From: Centroberyx gerrardi
Lineage: Eukaryota; Chordata; Actinopteri; Beryciformes; Berycidae
Assembly: GCF_048128805.1 (NCBI RefSeq)
Contig: NC_136013.1
Location: forward strand, 5,566,602 to 5,630,601
Length of the DNA stretch: 64,000 nucleotides
Direction: 5' to 3'
In this document: positions 35,701 to 47,527 of the stretch, piece after piece
How the letters are laid out: each line of letters begins with the position of its first letter
Position numbering within the stretch: position 1 is the first letter of the stretch
Position numbers and translations under genes: made by a program
Notes under the pieces: model-generated
The model's database searches: none
What the model was told of the DNA's origin: nothing
What the model saw: the letters and a program-made list of their open reading frames with translations, nothing else

Positions 35701-38700
35701 AGACAGTTGGAGGAGTGCAACATCCTCTGTGCCCCAAAAGCCTAAGCTCTTCTAGATATTATATATTATATTATTATAATATATATGATATTTATGTATC
35801 CCCAGAGGATTCTGAATTTTAGTTGATAAATATCTTCAACAGTTGCAAGGCTGTCATAGCTGACAGATCCAAGGAAAAAACACTGAAACAATATAATGAA
35901 CACTGAATGGGGGACACAACAAGTACAGACATGTACGCCACAAATATATGCCAGTGCATATACCTTGATAATTATTAATAAGATGAAAACCACAAGAGGA
36001 GGATTTGACAGGGTGACACTGATTTATGCGTTTACCACAAACACTTCCTCTATGATGATGTTAACTTCCCAATGAGTGGCAGAGGATTAGAGGGCTCCCC
36101 CTTTAAAATAAAACTATCAATGATGACAGACAAGAGAGACTTGGGGCTGTACTGTGTGTTTGCATTTGTTAAACAGCCTCCCAACAAGTCCCCAGTTATC
36201 AGCGGTTGTCACAGTAATCCGAATTAGGGGTGGTGCCATAATCGTTATTGGCTTTTACCGCGATATAGAGTAATACCGGTTGTTGTCCCGTCTCTAGTCA
36301 AAGAGCCAGGTGGACTCACCCTCTGCAGCTCAGCATCAGGATCAGGGTGACCCTCAGCTAAAAGCCTCTGTCTGATCTCCTCCAGCTCCTCCTTCTCTCT
36401 CTTCCGGTCTCGCTCGTCCAATTCTGTCTCCTTTTCTCGGTCACGAAGTCGCTTCTGCAAAGCGCTGCCCCTGGTGTCAAGAGGGAGAAAAAGACATGTA
36501 AAACCTAACCCAAAAAAAAAAGCGGGGACAAACTAGGAAACGATATATATGTCTCACACCCCTGAATTTGAGTCATTTGAGAGTATCACCTGTAGTACTT
36601 TGGGTCGTCCCTGTCGTCGTCGTAATCTTCAAGGAATTCTTTCAGTCTTTTGGCTTCTTTCATCTGAATTTAAACATACAATAACATTTAGAATACCCAG
36701 CATCAATCCAGCAAGCAAGACTGTTAGCAACATGTAAAACCTGGAAGCAAATTTCAGTCCCATACTGTTCCCCACTGTTACAGTCTACTTAATGTGTTGA
36801 AATTATCAGCAGCATATGTTTACGTAACCCCACAAATGTTTATATTCTATGTTATTGTTGATCACTACAATTTCATCTTATCAACAACAAATAGTTATGA
36901 AAAAAGAGAATTCATCAGACCTGGGTCAAACAGTATTTGTAAGTAACTCAAAGCGTTTGTTTTCACCAGTGTAAGATCAGTGGAGTTCACTGTATCAGGA
37001 CAATTTAGTGTAAGGTAAGTTTTTTATAACAAGAAAGAAATGGAAAGTCACTTTATTACACTTTTCTGTTATTTCTGTGATTGTCTTAACTTTCCGCTAC
37101 TTACTATATTGCCCTGTGTGGTCATCCCCACCGATCTGGTACTCTAGTCTACATAAGTTAAAACAAATGCTATGAATTATTTGCGAACCATTTGACCCAG
37201 GTCTGGTATGCATTCATGTTTACCATTTCACGCCGCCTCTCGTCCTCCCTCTCTGTTTCTTTGCTGTAGTCCCGTGCTTTCTTCCTCTCCCGGATCTCCC
37301 AGTTTTTGAGGCGCTTCAGAAGACATGAAAGACTAATTTAACCACTGCTGCATCAAACATAAGAAAAACAAACAATTGTTGTTATATCATGATCAAACAT
37401 GACAGGAGGGATGTTAAACGTACCTCCTGGTAGGCAGCCTCCTTGTCCCTAAGCCTCCTCTCCAGTCTCCTCCGTTCGTACACGTCCTCCTCATCTTCTT
37501 CACGGTCTCGTTTCTTATCGTCTCTGGTCCTCTCTCTGCAGGAGACATGGGGCTATTGGTTATAGTCTAGTTCAAATATTAGTTTCAATTTCAATCATGC
37601 ATGTGAAGGAAAATTGTCAAGAATGGACTTATTTCTGCTGTGGTCCGTGTTCCTTTGGCCCTAGCAGGGTGATGACAGGTGTCAAAAGCAGGATACTTAA
37701 AGTTCAATCGGCCAAAACACTGGTTTCACTATAAATCATGATAAAAAAAAACGCTGACTTTCCTCTCAACTAACTTCAAAGTTAGAAAAAAAAAATCCAT
37801 ACTGTACCACAACGTCACATATAGATTCTGTATCTGCTCATTCCAATGCTTCATTGAAGCTAAAGCAAACCCAAGGCGCCATTTTTTTAAGGCCACCATT
37901 ACACCATTACATCAAATGGAAAAAATCTAGATGTTTGTGCAACATTTTATACACATTTCCTTGTAATTCAGCATGACATATGTGGTATCTTTGGAAACCT
38001 TGGGATCTTGACTAGAATTTTCTGTGGGTTTGAACAAAGCTTGGCTGTGAAACATGTGCTTGTAATGATGGCCTAGAGTTAGTTAAAGAGACCGTACTTC
38101 AATTAGAGGGTTCAAGCCCTGTGTCAGAAAGCATCTGCACTGCTGACCTTCACGGAGAGGGGCAAGTGAGAAGAGAATTTGTTTTTCGGGAATCAAAAAA
38201 AGGGAAGTGTGACATTGTTCTCATCCTACTGACCTTGATCTGCTGCGGTCTTCGCTGACATCGCGACTCCTGTCCCTCTCCCGCTCCCTCTCCCGCTCCT
38301 TCGTCCTCTCTCGCTCGCGGTCTCTGTCCCGTTCCCGGTCGCGATCTCGGTCTCTTTCGCGCTCCTTGTCTCTTTCCCTCTCCCTCTCCCTTTCCTTCTC
38401 CTTCTCACGGTCGCGGCGCTCCCTCTCTCGCTCCCGCTCTTTGTCCCTCTCCCTCCTTTCCCTCTCGAGTTCCAGACGCTCCTTTTCTTTCTTTCCTTTC
38501 TCCTCCTCCAGTTTCTGCAGGAAGCCCAACAGGAAGAAAGGGGGAGATTGTGTTACTTGATTGAAAATATCAGAAACAAAGACAATGAGAAGACACTTCA
38601 GAAATCTGCTGACGTGCATAAAACAACTGCTGATCAACACATGATAATGTCAAGTGATTTACAGTCCCTGGGCCAGCCATGCTCACATACTGCTGCGACT

Positions 38701-41700
38701 CATTGCCTTGAGGAGGAGGGCTGCCGCAAGTAAGGAAGTCGTCTAAGAGCCCTGATGTTTCCTCCAGGAAGAGCGGTCTGGTGCCTGAGCAGGTTTAATG
38801 TAGATACTGCTCAGTTCAGGACTCATTTACTAACAAGCAACAGGCTTAAACTGCAGGTTAATCTTGACAGGTACCTAAAAAAATTAAGGCATTCTGGGCT
38901 CATGGAAGGGGTTACAGCAGGAATGGAAGTTAACACCAACCAAAAAAAAAATGGTTCGTATACTCTACCAGACACTTGTGTAGGTTACCACTCATTGTTG
39001 GTTCTAAACATTATTTACATTATTGTTTTATTGTAATGGAAAAGTGCCCGGGGATTTACTAGCCACTGTAGCCTGTAGATAAAAATGTCATTTCCTGTCC
39101 TGGCCCCAGTAGTCGGTCCTCCCACTTAGCACATACACTAGTATTGAACGCATTTACCGCATATGTAACAGGTCAACTTGTCCTCTGCTGTTGCTGCGTG
39201 CTCTATGGTGATCTGAGATTATGCTCTGATGTAATAAGCTGTCATTCCAATAAAAACTCGGCTGTAGGCAAACATTTATTGGTCAAGTCCATATCCGTCC
39301 ACTTTGCAATCAATGTGCACTTAGCAAATGCAGAAACGAGATAGATTTTAATTTATACAAGAGATACTGTATGTATAATGGAAAATGTTTGACCTGATGT
39401 GGTTTAGTTACACCACAGCACCACCATCTACATAAATGGTGCAAACTAGCACACAGTGCACAACAGAATTATAATATCTTGAGTTTGAATGCACATTAAA
39501 TTAAGCGATCATGTAGAGCTCAATTAACTTTGCCTGAGTTACGGGATTTAAATCCAACTGGGGCCACACATGCTAGAAATGCACTCAGCATATAAAGCAC
39601 TTTGGATAAAAGTATCCACCAAGTGCCATATGTTAAAAGGTGTATGTATCATAAATACGAGCCAAGGCTGCTTTGAACCTTTAGGTCAACAGGTTCAGAA
39701 AGTTCTAACTATACACTTAAGATCACCACTTCATAATTTCCTGGTGTGGTCTTACCTAAGGGTGCCAAGTGGATTACAGCAAGCTTCACATGGCAAACGG
39801 CCCTACTAAGTGAATTACATAATCAGGTCCCATGTGTTTTCTACATGGACATCTGAGATGCAGAGGGGCAGCGGCAGAGACTCTGTGCTCCAGTGCAAGT
39901 ACTCCTCCTGGTACTGTAGCAGTATGGGAGTACACAGTTTACAGCTGAGTGACGGACCCTGGAAATAGGGCTGCATGATATTGACGATGGAAACTGTTAT
40001 TATTTGGTTGAATATTATAATTGCAATACATGTGGACATTGCTTTTTTAATCCAATTTCTTTTTCAGTACTAAAAAAAAAAAATGAAAGATTGTGGAATG
40101 GGAGGAATGATAATACTATTGATGCTGAGACTAATGATTTGATTTGCTAAGTTTCAGTAAAATGAAAGATTTTGCCTGACATGCAACTGGGTTTAAGAAC
40201 ACGGATTGAAAAATTCAATAGTAAATATAAATATTAAAAAATATGAATCTGTGCAAGCCTATCTGGAACCCACTTCATTCAAATATACCTAAAACATCTG
40301 TCTGTTCAAAGCAGAAAAAAATACTGATTAACCATTTGCCCTCTTTCTCACTAGTTAACATAACAATCATGGCTGCCTCTACAGAGACTGATCCTTTTCG
40401 AGCTAATGATGTGTAACTTACAGGTGATGAACTATGGTTTCAGCGCTTCTCTGCCCCTACTCATCCTATAGGCTAAGTTTGGGGAGGAAAAGCAGGTCAA
40501 ATGTAAAGACAAAATAAGGAGGACAAATGTCTGAGCCATACCTGTGAAGCAATTCATCGACACACAGTTCATCCACATACACAACATCAACAACAAATTA
40601 AGACACTGTATTCCATTTTGTCACAAGGAAATTAAATTATTGAAGCAGTCTTACCTGTAGGTTGTCTTCTGGTGTCTATCTGGCCTCTCCAACCCAACAA
40701 ATGGTACAGTAAAACTCAACAGAGTTAGGCCCACAGTTCAAACAGCCCTTTCACAGATTAAACAAATTTCCTCCAGCTGTTAGTGTAACTGCTGTACATC
40801 CTGACTGTACTGTTGGTTTACAATATTCATACAACAACAGTGTTGGATTGTGGGTCTAACATCTGTTGAGTGAAGGACACAAAAGAAAAGGAGAAAGGGA
40901 GGAAAGAGGTCTAAACTGGAGATCTATACCTACTGCGCTCAGGCTTGGGTCAAATAGCATTTGTAAATAATTCTTAGCGTTTATTTTATCTTACTTGGAG
41001 GGTGGGTCACAGCATCAGGACAATTCAGATGACATCTGATGAGTTGTCCATCACAGAAAAGTATACTAAACTGACTTTAAAATTGTCTAAACTTTCTGTA
41101 TTGTCCTGTGTTGTAACCCCTGCCCCATCTGGTATTCCAAGCAAACACTAAGAATTACCGTTTTCACCCAAGTCTGAATATTTCAGTCAAGCAAATCCCT
41201 AAAACCTGCATTGGGAAAAATCTCTTGGCTGTCCTGAACTTACCTCTTATTCTAATACTCCAATGAGGATAAAATGGCTGATTTTGTAAACAGTTTGACA
41301 CGTGTCGTAGCCGAGTAACCCTGCAGCTTTTTCCTTCTGACTCTGACAGACAAACAGTGTCTGTGTAACGCACCAGTATACCAATACATATCTCAGTGTC
41401 CTCTGATTGGTTAACTAAGGAATGGGGGCGGATCACTCTAAGGAACAGAACCGAAGGAAGAAAAATACAGGAAGCAAAAGCTGGAAAGCAGCAGAGAAGT
41501 ATGGAGAGAAACAGAAGAGGAGGAAAAAAGGACAAACACAACACGGCCTCACCTTGTATAGTCTTCAGAACGCAGAGTGCTGTGGAGGGGCGCTCCCTGC
41601 TTTAGTAACATTACAGGCTGCAGTTCAAACTACTGCAGTGGTTAGGCTCATTCAGTCTCTGTGTGTGTTCCTCAAAACACAGCATTTATCATCTGAGGAC

Positions 41701-44700
41701 CTGCAGAGGTTCACTGAGCTCCCCGGCCTTCACAGACCCGACTGAGTGTGACTACAACATGTCACACCTTTTCCAGCACTGATTCTAAAATGACACACCC
41801 AACCAATGCTTTTCTTCTGTTAAAAACTAAGCACATTTCCTCATGTGAAAGACTACGTTTTCAGTGTCATATTTATAGATGCCACCTGCTTTTCTAACTA
41901 GAATAATAATAAAAATATCCACAAATTACAAGAAAAACTGAGTTCTTAATGTATGAATCCATCGTTTTCAAGTTGTTGATACAGTTTGATACCTTAAGAA
42001 CCTTGATGCCTTATTACTAACTTGGCGCAGGACTGATGGGTATCGTTTTACCATACTCAGCCGCTGTGGGTGGGTCAGTTCTCAGCTAGTGGAAATTAAC
42101 TGAGAGCCAGTTGCCCCTTTGCAAGCCCTCCAGAAGGGAGCGCCCGAGATGTGTAGAGAAGAATTGAAAGCTCATACTTACATCCTATCCTCGCAACTTT
42201 TTCCAAAGCTCTGAGATTCATCTTGCTCTAGTCACCAAATGAACTCTACCATATTGGCGGGGTTTAATCAATAGATTAGCTTTAAAGGGAATTTAACATT
42301 ATGTCCATGCACTTTGTGTGATGAATTTAGCTTGTGTTGAGGTAAAACTTTTAGTCTCAAATCAGTATTATGAACAGTGACAACTCTTAATCACTTTGGA
42401 GATACTGAACTAGAGCCATCTATGAATGGCTGATGCTTGAACAATTTTAGGCTTTAACGGTACCATAAAACGTTTGACCAATTGCTACCTATCCCTTTAT
42501 CTGTGTATAAATAGACAACCTCTAAACTATAGTTGACAGTAACTGAGAATAGTCGTATGGAGGCATTACATCCATAAATTATATGAAATGCAGCTCCAGT
42601 TGCTGTCGAGGATGTTCAAACTACACAATGTGGAGTAGTTTTTCTCCAAAACCTAATTTGAGAGTAAAAAAAAGCAGTTAAATACATTACCTTGTGTGTG
42701 TCTCGGAATTTACTGATCTCTCTGGAAATCAAGTCTCTCTTGTCATCCTCCATCTCCATGGCATTGATATCCTCCTGACGCAAAGGAGAGAAAGACACAA
42801 CACACAAACACACTAAGTACTTCGCAATTATGACAAATAAGTTACCAAACAGATCACAGCATAAGAAAATACTGATCCACACCTAGAGCTGCATAAAGTA
42901 GCATGTAAATGTTCCCAATCAAATGACTCTGTTATGAATGTGATTGAAACAGGCCACATTATGAATCTGGGTCTCCAATATAGGTAACCAAAAATCCTCC
43001 AGTTAGTCTAAAGGAAGATTCATACTCCTAAGACTTTGTGGTGTGGGGTGTCCAAATTCTTTTGTAACTTGTTTGCCTTCCTCCAATGAACACAACACAC
43101 ATTGTTTTTGGTAATGAGACCATTTCACACCCACCAATCATATCTTTTTGGGCCTGTCCATTCAACTGTTGTGGAGGAAAGGTCGTTCAATTATTGTATT
43201 GTGCCCATTTTTCACCGACTGGATCCTCTAATTGGATCCTCTAATTGACACCTAGAGGCCTACTGACTAATTCACGCCACATAATACAAACATTTGAAAA
43301 GAGAAAACCGAACAGAAAGTGCCGTTTCTTTCATGGAATTTTTGGTAATTTGCATCTTTACACTTGCCATTGACATCTTTCCAGGGCTTGTCTGTTCAGA
43401 AGTCATGAAGGAAGGGTTGTTCTGTTTTTGAATTATGGCCATTATTCAGTGATTCAATTACCCAAGTCACACTTCCTCAAGGATTACTAACTCATTTGCA
43501 CCAGAAAGAAAGTATGAACAGCTGGAGAGAGCAAACCGTGCTCCGTTTCATCAACCGAATGTCTTTGCAGAGGAGTATGACTCCAACCGAAGGAATATCT
43601 CCCCTGCTTAAGGGAGATGTTGAGGATTACTAGGTCTGGCTACTCTGTCACGTCACACGATATAGTAGCAAGTACCTCCTCCTTCTTCTCCTTCCGCTTC
43701 TTGTTGCGAGGGTGACTGTCAGAGTCCTGCGAGGGAGCGTTGAGTTCACTGGCATACTCTCGGATAAGGACGTCTATTGCCCCCTTCACAACCTGGTCCC
43801 GGCGCTGAGTTTCCTCATCAAGGACCTCTTCCTCATCGTCGTCCCCATTCTTTGACCCGCCACTGGCTCCCTGTAACATAAATCCAAAAAGAGGGCAAAG
43901 ACAGAGAGACAGACAGAGAGGAGTGGCAAACAAAACAGAAAGAAAGTTTTTAAAAAATTGAATGTCAAATAACATAATCTTAGGATTTTCACAGAACCTT
44001 TATACAAATTTTGAGAAAAACATCAACATCAGAGCCATGTTCAACTCATCTGATACTAAACAGGTGAACAGGATTACATACCCCATTGGCACTCTTCTTC
44101 TTGGCCTTCCAGTCATCCAGCTGGGCCTTGGTCTTGGCGTCTACCTTGACCAGCAGCTTCTTGTCACCTAACAGCAGCTCGTGCAGAAGCCTGAGGGCGC
44201 GCAGCGTGGACTCAGGCTCCTTATACTCACAGAAGCCGAAAGCTTACAAGAGTTAAGAGGAGAAAGATAAGATGTTAGACCACAACAAAACTTCTGATGA
44301 CTTAGAAGATGCACAGTGAAAAGTAGAAAATGATGACAGATGGGGTATAACAACAACAGCAGACTTTAGCTTTTAAATCTAGGGATTTTAGTAACACTCT
44401 AAAGTAGTAACTGGAGTCTCAGGCATCTGCAAAATAACACGTCATAATATGAAGAGTACAAATGTGTTGTGGCCATTTTGTTTTTACCTTGAAGTTTCCC
44501 AGAGGCTCCCTGGACCCTCTTCCAGCTTAGAACAATACCACATTTCTATAGTGTGTGAGGAGGAGAAAGAAAGGGAATTATTTCATTTGACATTATGCAA
44601 CAATACCACAAAGCCAAGTCATATTATAAATTGGAACAATACTCAGGTGCTGAAACTGTATCATAACACAAATTAGAAAATCGATAACTCTGACTAGATG

Positions 44701-45747
44701 GTCTGACAGCGTCCTCACTTCATGTATGATCAACTCACCGCTAGAAGCTGTCTGACCAACATGTCGGATGCCTTTTCAGAGATGTTCCCTACAAACACGG
44801 TGGTGGTAGGGCCGCCGCTGCTCTCCTCCACTTCTTTGGATCTGATGGCGCCCAGCTCCTTCTTGGGCATCACCGGCTTCTGTGCTACGGAGACTGTCGT
44901 CGGGACGAGGACCTGCAACAGGGAGAGAAAATAAAATACACTTGCCAAAACACAGCATCACTGGAAAAGCTAAATTCTTGAATCACTGACATTACAAGCA
45001 GCCAATAATGATGAGTGCAAGGGTCAATGAAACTGACCGGATGAAGAGTTGGGCTCTAAAAATGAATTTGGATTGTACACAGAGTAGCAGATCATACAGA
45101 ATAGCTGATGCATGCAGTAGGAAGTCATGTTTCTAACTCACTGTGGGTGTGGGGGTCATTATACCCATGTGAACTGGGATCATGGGAGTACCTGAAAATG
45201 GAAACAAAACAATCACTGCGATATCCTATACAACTTCTGACAGTCATGACACAATACTGCTCCACTTGTTTGCAATGAAAGTAAAAGTAGTGACATGTTT
45301 AGAGATCCTTCTGATGGATGTATACACAATCCATCTGTCTCTACAGGTTTATGCAGTTCCTTACTCTACATTATGTCATAGCTTCCAGTGATATCCACTT
45401 TCATCGCCTGGTGTTTCAGAGTCAAGTTCTGACTCAAAACGTGAGCCCCCTGGCCACAGGTGTGTCACAGAAATAGTTTTCCATTAACACCTCTGTGCAG
45501 CCTGTGTTGTTGACATGCCAGGGGACACAAGAGACACACTGCACTTGGTGATGCAGGAGTGAACATCAGGTGTTTGCCATACCAATCGCAGACAACACAG
45601 CCCGTAACTGTACATGATTTGACCACTCGGGTATTTAGTACCTGGCGGGACCGCCTGGGGAAACCCGGCATATTGTGGAGGCGGAATCCTCGGCGGTAAC
45701 TGCGGGATGCCAATCTGCTGGCGGTTGAGATGAGGGGGATAGGACAT
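32799..45747 (-). CDS. rbm25: RNA-binding protein 25 (splicing factor)
   Basis: Seventeen coding exons, 5' to 3': 45642-45747, 45142-45191, 44739-44912, 44488-44545, 44082-44242, 43676-43870, 42691-42774, 38234-38514, 37424-37535, 37224-37313, 36590-36663, 36320-36470, 34799-35213, 34394-34698, 34033-34131, 33770-33817, 32799-32891. The frame stays open for 831 aa (human 843). Order of parts: a Pro-rich N-terminus (MSYPPHLNRQQIGIPQLPPR); an RRM at about 88-165 with VFVGNI and AFGFCEY as RNP2/RNP1; an acidic segment; an Arg-Glu/Asp-rich coiled region from about 277; and a C-terminal PWI domain (IRPWINKKIIEYIGEEE, Pro761-Trp762-Ile763) ending YETEAKKIGLVK. RBM25 is a U1-associated nuclear-speckle factor controlling alternative 5' splice-site choice, for example in BCL2L1. 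A 5' UTR exon ends at a good donor at 46061/46062. It is divergent from arg2. Confidence 0.97.
33215..33387 (-). repeat. tRNA-derived SINE, copy 1
   Basis: On the minus strand the head is tRNA-like: CCTGGTGGCTCAGTTTGC as A box and GGATTCAAATCTGG as B box. A pyrimidine-rich body and AATAAAGCAGAAAA follow. It aligns along its whole length with the copy at 62765-62925. It lies in an rbm25 intron. Confidence 0.82.
35455..35652. mobile_element. MITE with AGGGCTGCAACTAACGATTA start
   Basis: Begins AGGGCTGCAACTAACGATTA and is full of ATTAATCGATT-like words, ending AATTAATCAACTAATCAA. This is a familiar fish hAT-like MITE. It lies in an rbm25 intron. Confidence 0.72.
36916..37204. mobile_element. 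hAT-like MITE, CAGACCTGGGTCAAA family, copy 1
   Basis: The ends CAGACCTGGGTCAAACAG and CATTTGACCCAGGTCTG are inverted repeats that continue inward for about 45 bp. The flanking octamers GAATTCAT and GTATGCAT match at 6 of 8 positions, a possible eroded hAT-size target duplication. The right end lies about 20 bp from the 37224-37313 rbm25 exon. Confidence 0.8.
37740..38070 (-). repeat. Unidentified interspersed repeat, copy A
   Basis: Its reverse complement aligns over about 330 bp with 52140-52500. Shared words are GCTTTGTTCAAACCCACA, ATCCCAAGGTTTCCAAAGA, CATCTAGATTTTTTCC and GGAATGAGCAGATACAGAAT. It is non-coding and lies in an rbm25 intron. I cannot name the family. Confidence 0.75.
39510..39640 (+). 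repeat. tRNA-derived SINE (same group as 14355-14520)
   Basis: The B-box-like GGGATTTAAATCCAACTGGGG is followed by CACATGCTAGAAATGCACTC and the tail AAGCACTTTGGATAAAAGT. Body and tail words match the minus-strand copy near 14355-14520. The 5' head is weak. Confidence 0.62.
39965..40260. repeat. Dispersed repeat beginning AGGGCTGCATGATATTG
   Basis: It starts with a hAT-type AGGGCTGCA terminus followed by AT-rich words seen in fish MITEs (GACATTGCTTTTTTAATCC). The right boundary is uncertain. It lies in an rbm25 intron. Confidence 0.45.
40940..41176. mobile_element. hAT-like MITE, CAGACCTGGGTCAAA family, copy 2
   Basis: Ends CAGGCTTGGGTCAAATAG and TTTCACCCAAGTCTG. The interior is shared with copy 1 (GTCTAAACTTTCTGTATTG, TTTGTAAATAATTC). 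It lies in the 4.2-kb rbm25 intron. Confidence 0.78.
43107..43560. repeat. Diverged tandem duplication in rbm25 intron
   Basis: Two units, about 43107-43340 and 43341-43560, both start TTTTTGGTAAT and share in order GGGCCTGTCCATTCA/GGGCTTGTCTGTTCA, GGAAAGGTCGTTC/GGAAGGGTTGTTC, and a closing AGAAAG...GTTTC block. The first unit holds its own short direct repeat (TGGATCCTCTAAT twice, near 43220-43250). Confidence 0.7.
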
Positions 45748-46061
45748 CCTGAAGAAAACAGGAACCTGCAGAAGACAGGAGGTGGTCAAAAGAAGACCAA
45801 AGGCAATGTGTTGACGTTATTCAGGGCTGGGTTGGTTAACGCATACCATCATCACACTATGTCGACCGTTATCTAATCCTTAACAGCAAACTGCTAATTT
45901 GGTAAGATAGTCCGGTGGGATACCTGCCCAGCCAAAAAGTCGAACCATCCACCACGTTTAACGTTAGCTAACTTAGCTAAGGCTAGCGACCGCGTTAACT
46001 GGCTACTCTTTGGCCTTGCTAGTTAACGTCAGCTACAGCTGTCTGGTAGAGTTTTACTCAC

Positions 46062-46110
46062 CTGCAGTCAGGTGTAAAGTACAGCCGGTGGCAAATATTC
46101 TTAACGGCTA
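46062..46110 (-). other. rbm25: Probable non-coding 5' exon of rbm25
   Basis: On the minus strand a consensus donor (CTGCAG|GTGAGT) lies at 46062/46061. A matching acceptor (TCTTCTGCAG) lies about 20 bp before the ATG, near 45768. The transcription start is not visible; 46110 is a placeholder end. Confidence 0.5.
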
Positions 46111-46230
46111 TCCAAATATCGGCCCATGAAGTACAGTAAGGAGAAAATCTTGAAGGTTGGCGTTATAATTGTCACCGGCGCGTTAGCAGGAAACGTGTAG
46201 CCACCAACAACTGGAACCTATTCTTTTCGA

Positions 46231-46250
46231 AATGCATCATGGGATAGCAC
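46231..46250 (-). promoter_or_regulatory. rbm25: ZNF143/THAP11-type motif near the rbm25 promoter
   Basis: On the minus strand the site reads TATCCCATGATGCATTTCG, close to the CCCATGATGC core of the ZNF143 (SBS) element found at many vertebrate housekeeping promoters. It lies about 150 bp upstream of the predicted rbm25 5' exon donor. Motif match only. Confidence 0.45.
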
Positions 46251-46343
46251 AGTTTTTGGCGTATTGGCCATTTTCAAACACTTGGGGGCGCCAGAGCTCG
46301 TGCTTTGTTAGAGGAGAGGGGGTCAATCCCCCCCTCCCTCATG

Positions 46344-46377
<34 letters not shown>

Positions 46378-47527
46378 CCCAGAGCAGATGCATAGGGCAG
46401 AATATGTATTTTCCCGCACAATTTGTTGGTTTGGTGCTCAGTAGCCACAATTTATGTTTAGCTGATTATATGGTAAACGACTGCCTTTTGATTGTACATC
46501 TACAAGTGCCTCAATAAAAGACGTTAATGTTAATGTTAATGTTAATATCCGTTTCGTAACTCCTCATCTCATCTGCCCTAAGCATCTCTTGAATATCAGG
46601 TAACTATTTTTGAATATCTGTGTTGTGTTTTTTGGTGTATCACCGCCGTTTTAAAGTAGTCCAAATACTCAAAATGTTTGCCTTAAATTCTTGTAAAGTA
46701 AAACCTCCGCTGGGTCAGTTTACAGCACACGTGTGTGAAGCTGGGCCGGGGATGAGACACCTCCAGTACTACATCCATAGACTAAACATGGATGTTTTCG
46801 TGCTTGTCGTGAAATCAGATATGTTTTGGAGAGAGGCTCTGGCACGGAAAACTAGGCCAGCGCCAAATGTAAACATGCCTATCAATCCCCATTCGGGTGC
46901 TGTCCTTGCAGCAGCGCTTCATAACAAACATTTCGATAAAGTAGCTGACCGTGATGGAGACAGAACAAACCCACTTATTTCGACATTTCCCATTGGCTAA
47001 TCCGAAGGTGTGTCACTGAGCTTGACGCAAGGCACTAAATATGGAACGGGAGATAAAAAGGTTACAAGAGAGACGTCATATCTGCAAATATCATTGATAA
47101 ATTGTGTCGGAAGTTATTTTTAAGCCCTTGCATATATGATATATTTTTTTTTAGCTTTTCTATGTTTTGTATATTGCCTATGGTCTCCCTGTCCCTCCCT
47201 AAAAATAAATGCATATGGAGCGGGAGGTGCAGCCTGTAATAATAGGTTTATAACACAAATGTCTAAACATGATTGCTACAGTTTGGGTGTTTGTATGGGA
47301 GTGATAGGCTACAACTCTGCTATTCACCCTAATCCTCCCATTCACCAGCCAGCTCATGAATATTAAGTAGCTTTGGGGACGATAAGACCGGCCCCCCGGC
47401 ACCAGCCCGGCCACATTCAGCATCCAGTGCAACATCCAACAGAGCTTTCATCAGACTTTCTGCTCGCTCGGCGTGTGGGATCGGTTTGTTTTGGGCGACA
47501 CTGACACTAATTTTTTGTTAAAAGAAA
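46251..47527. other. Divergent rbm25-arg2 intergenic region
   Basis: This is the shared upstream space of rbm25 (minus) and arg2 (plus). It contains a (CA)n at 46346-46375 and four GTTAAT-type hexamers at 46524-46548. The 126-codon plus-strand frame at 46620-47000 has no recognisable family and no good splice context. DNA becomes GC-richer from about 47380, the likely arg2 promoter and 5' UTR. Confidence 0.5.
46346..46375. repeat. (CA)n microsatellite
   Basis: About 14 CA units between rbm25 and arg2. Confidence 0.9.

Noticed and set aside
38234-38514. Simple purine/pyrimidine microsatellite
   Set aside because: It keeps an open frame, has consensus splice sites and matches the RBM25 RE/RD domain, so it is a coding exon.
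46620-47000. 126-codon frame between rbm25 and arg2
   Set aside because: No recognisable motif and no conserved start context. It lies in a promoter gap and is probably chance.
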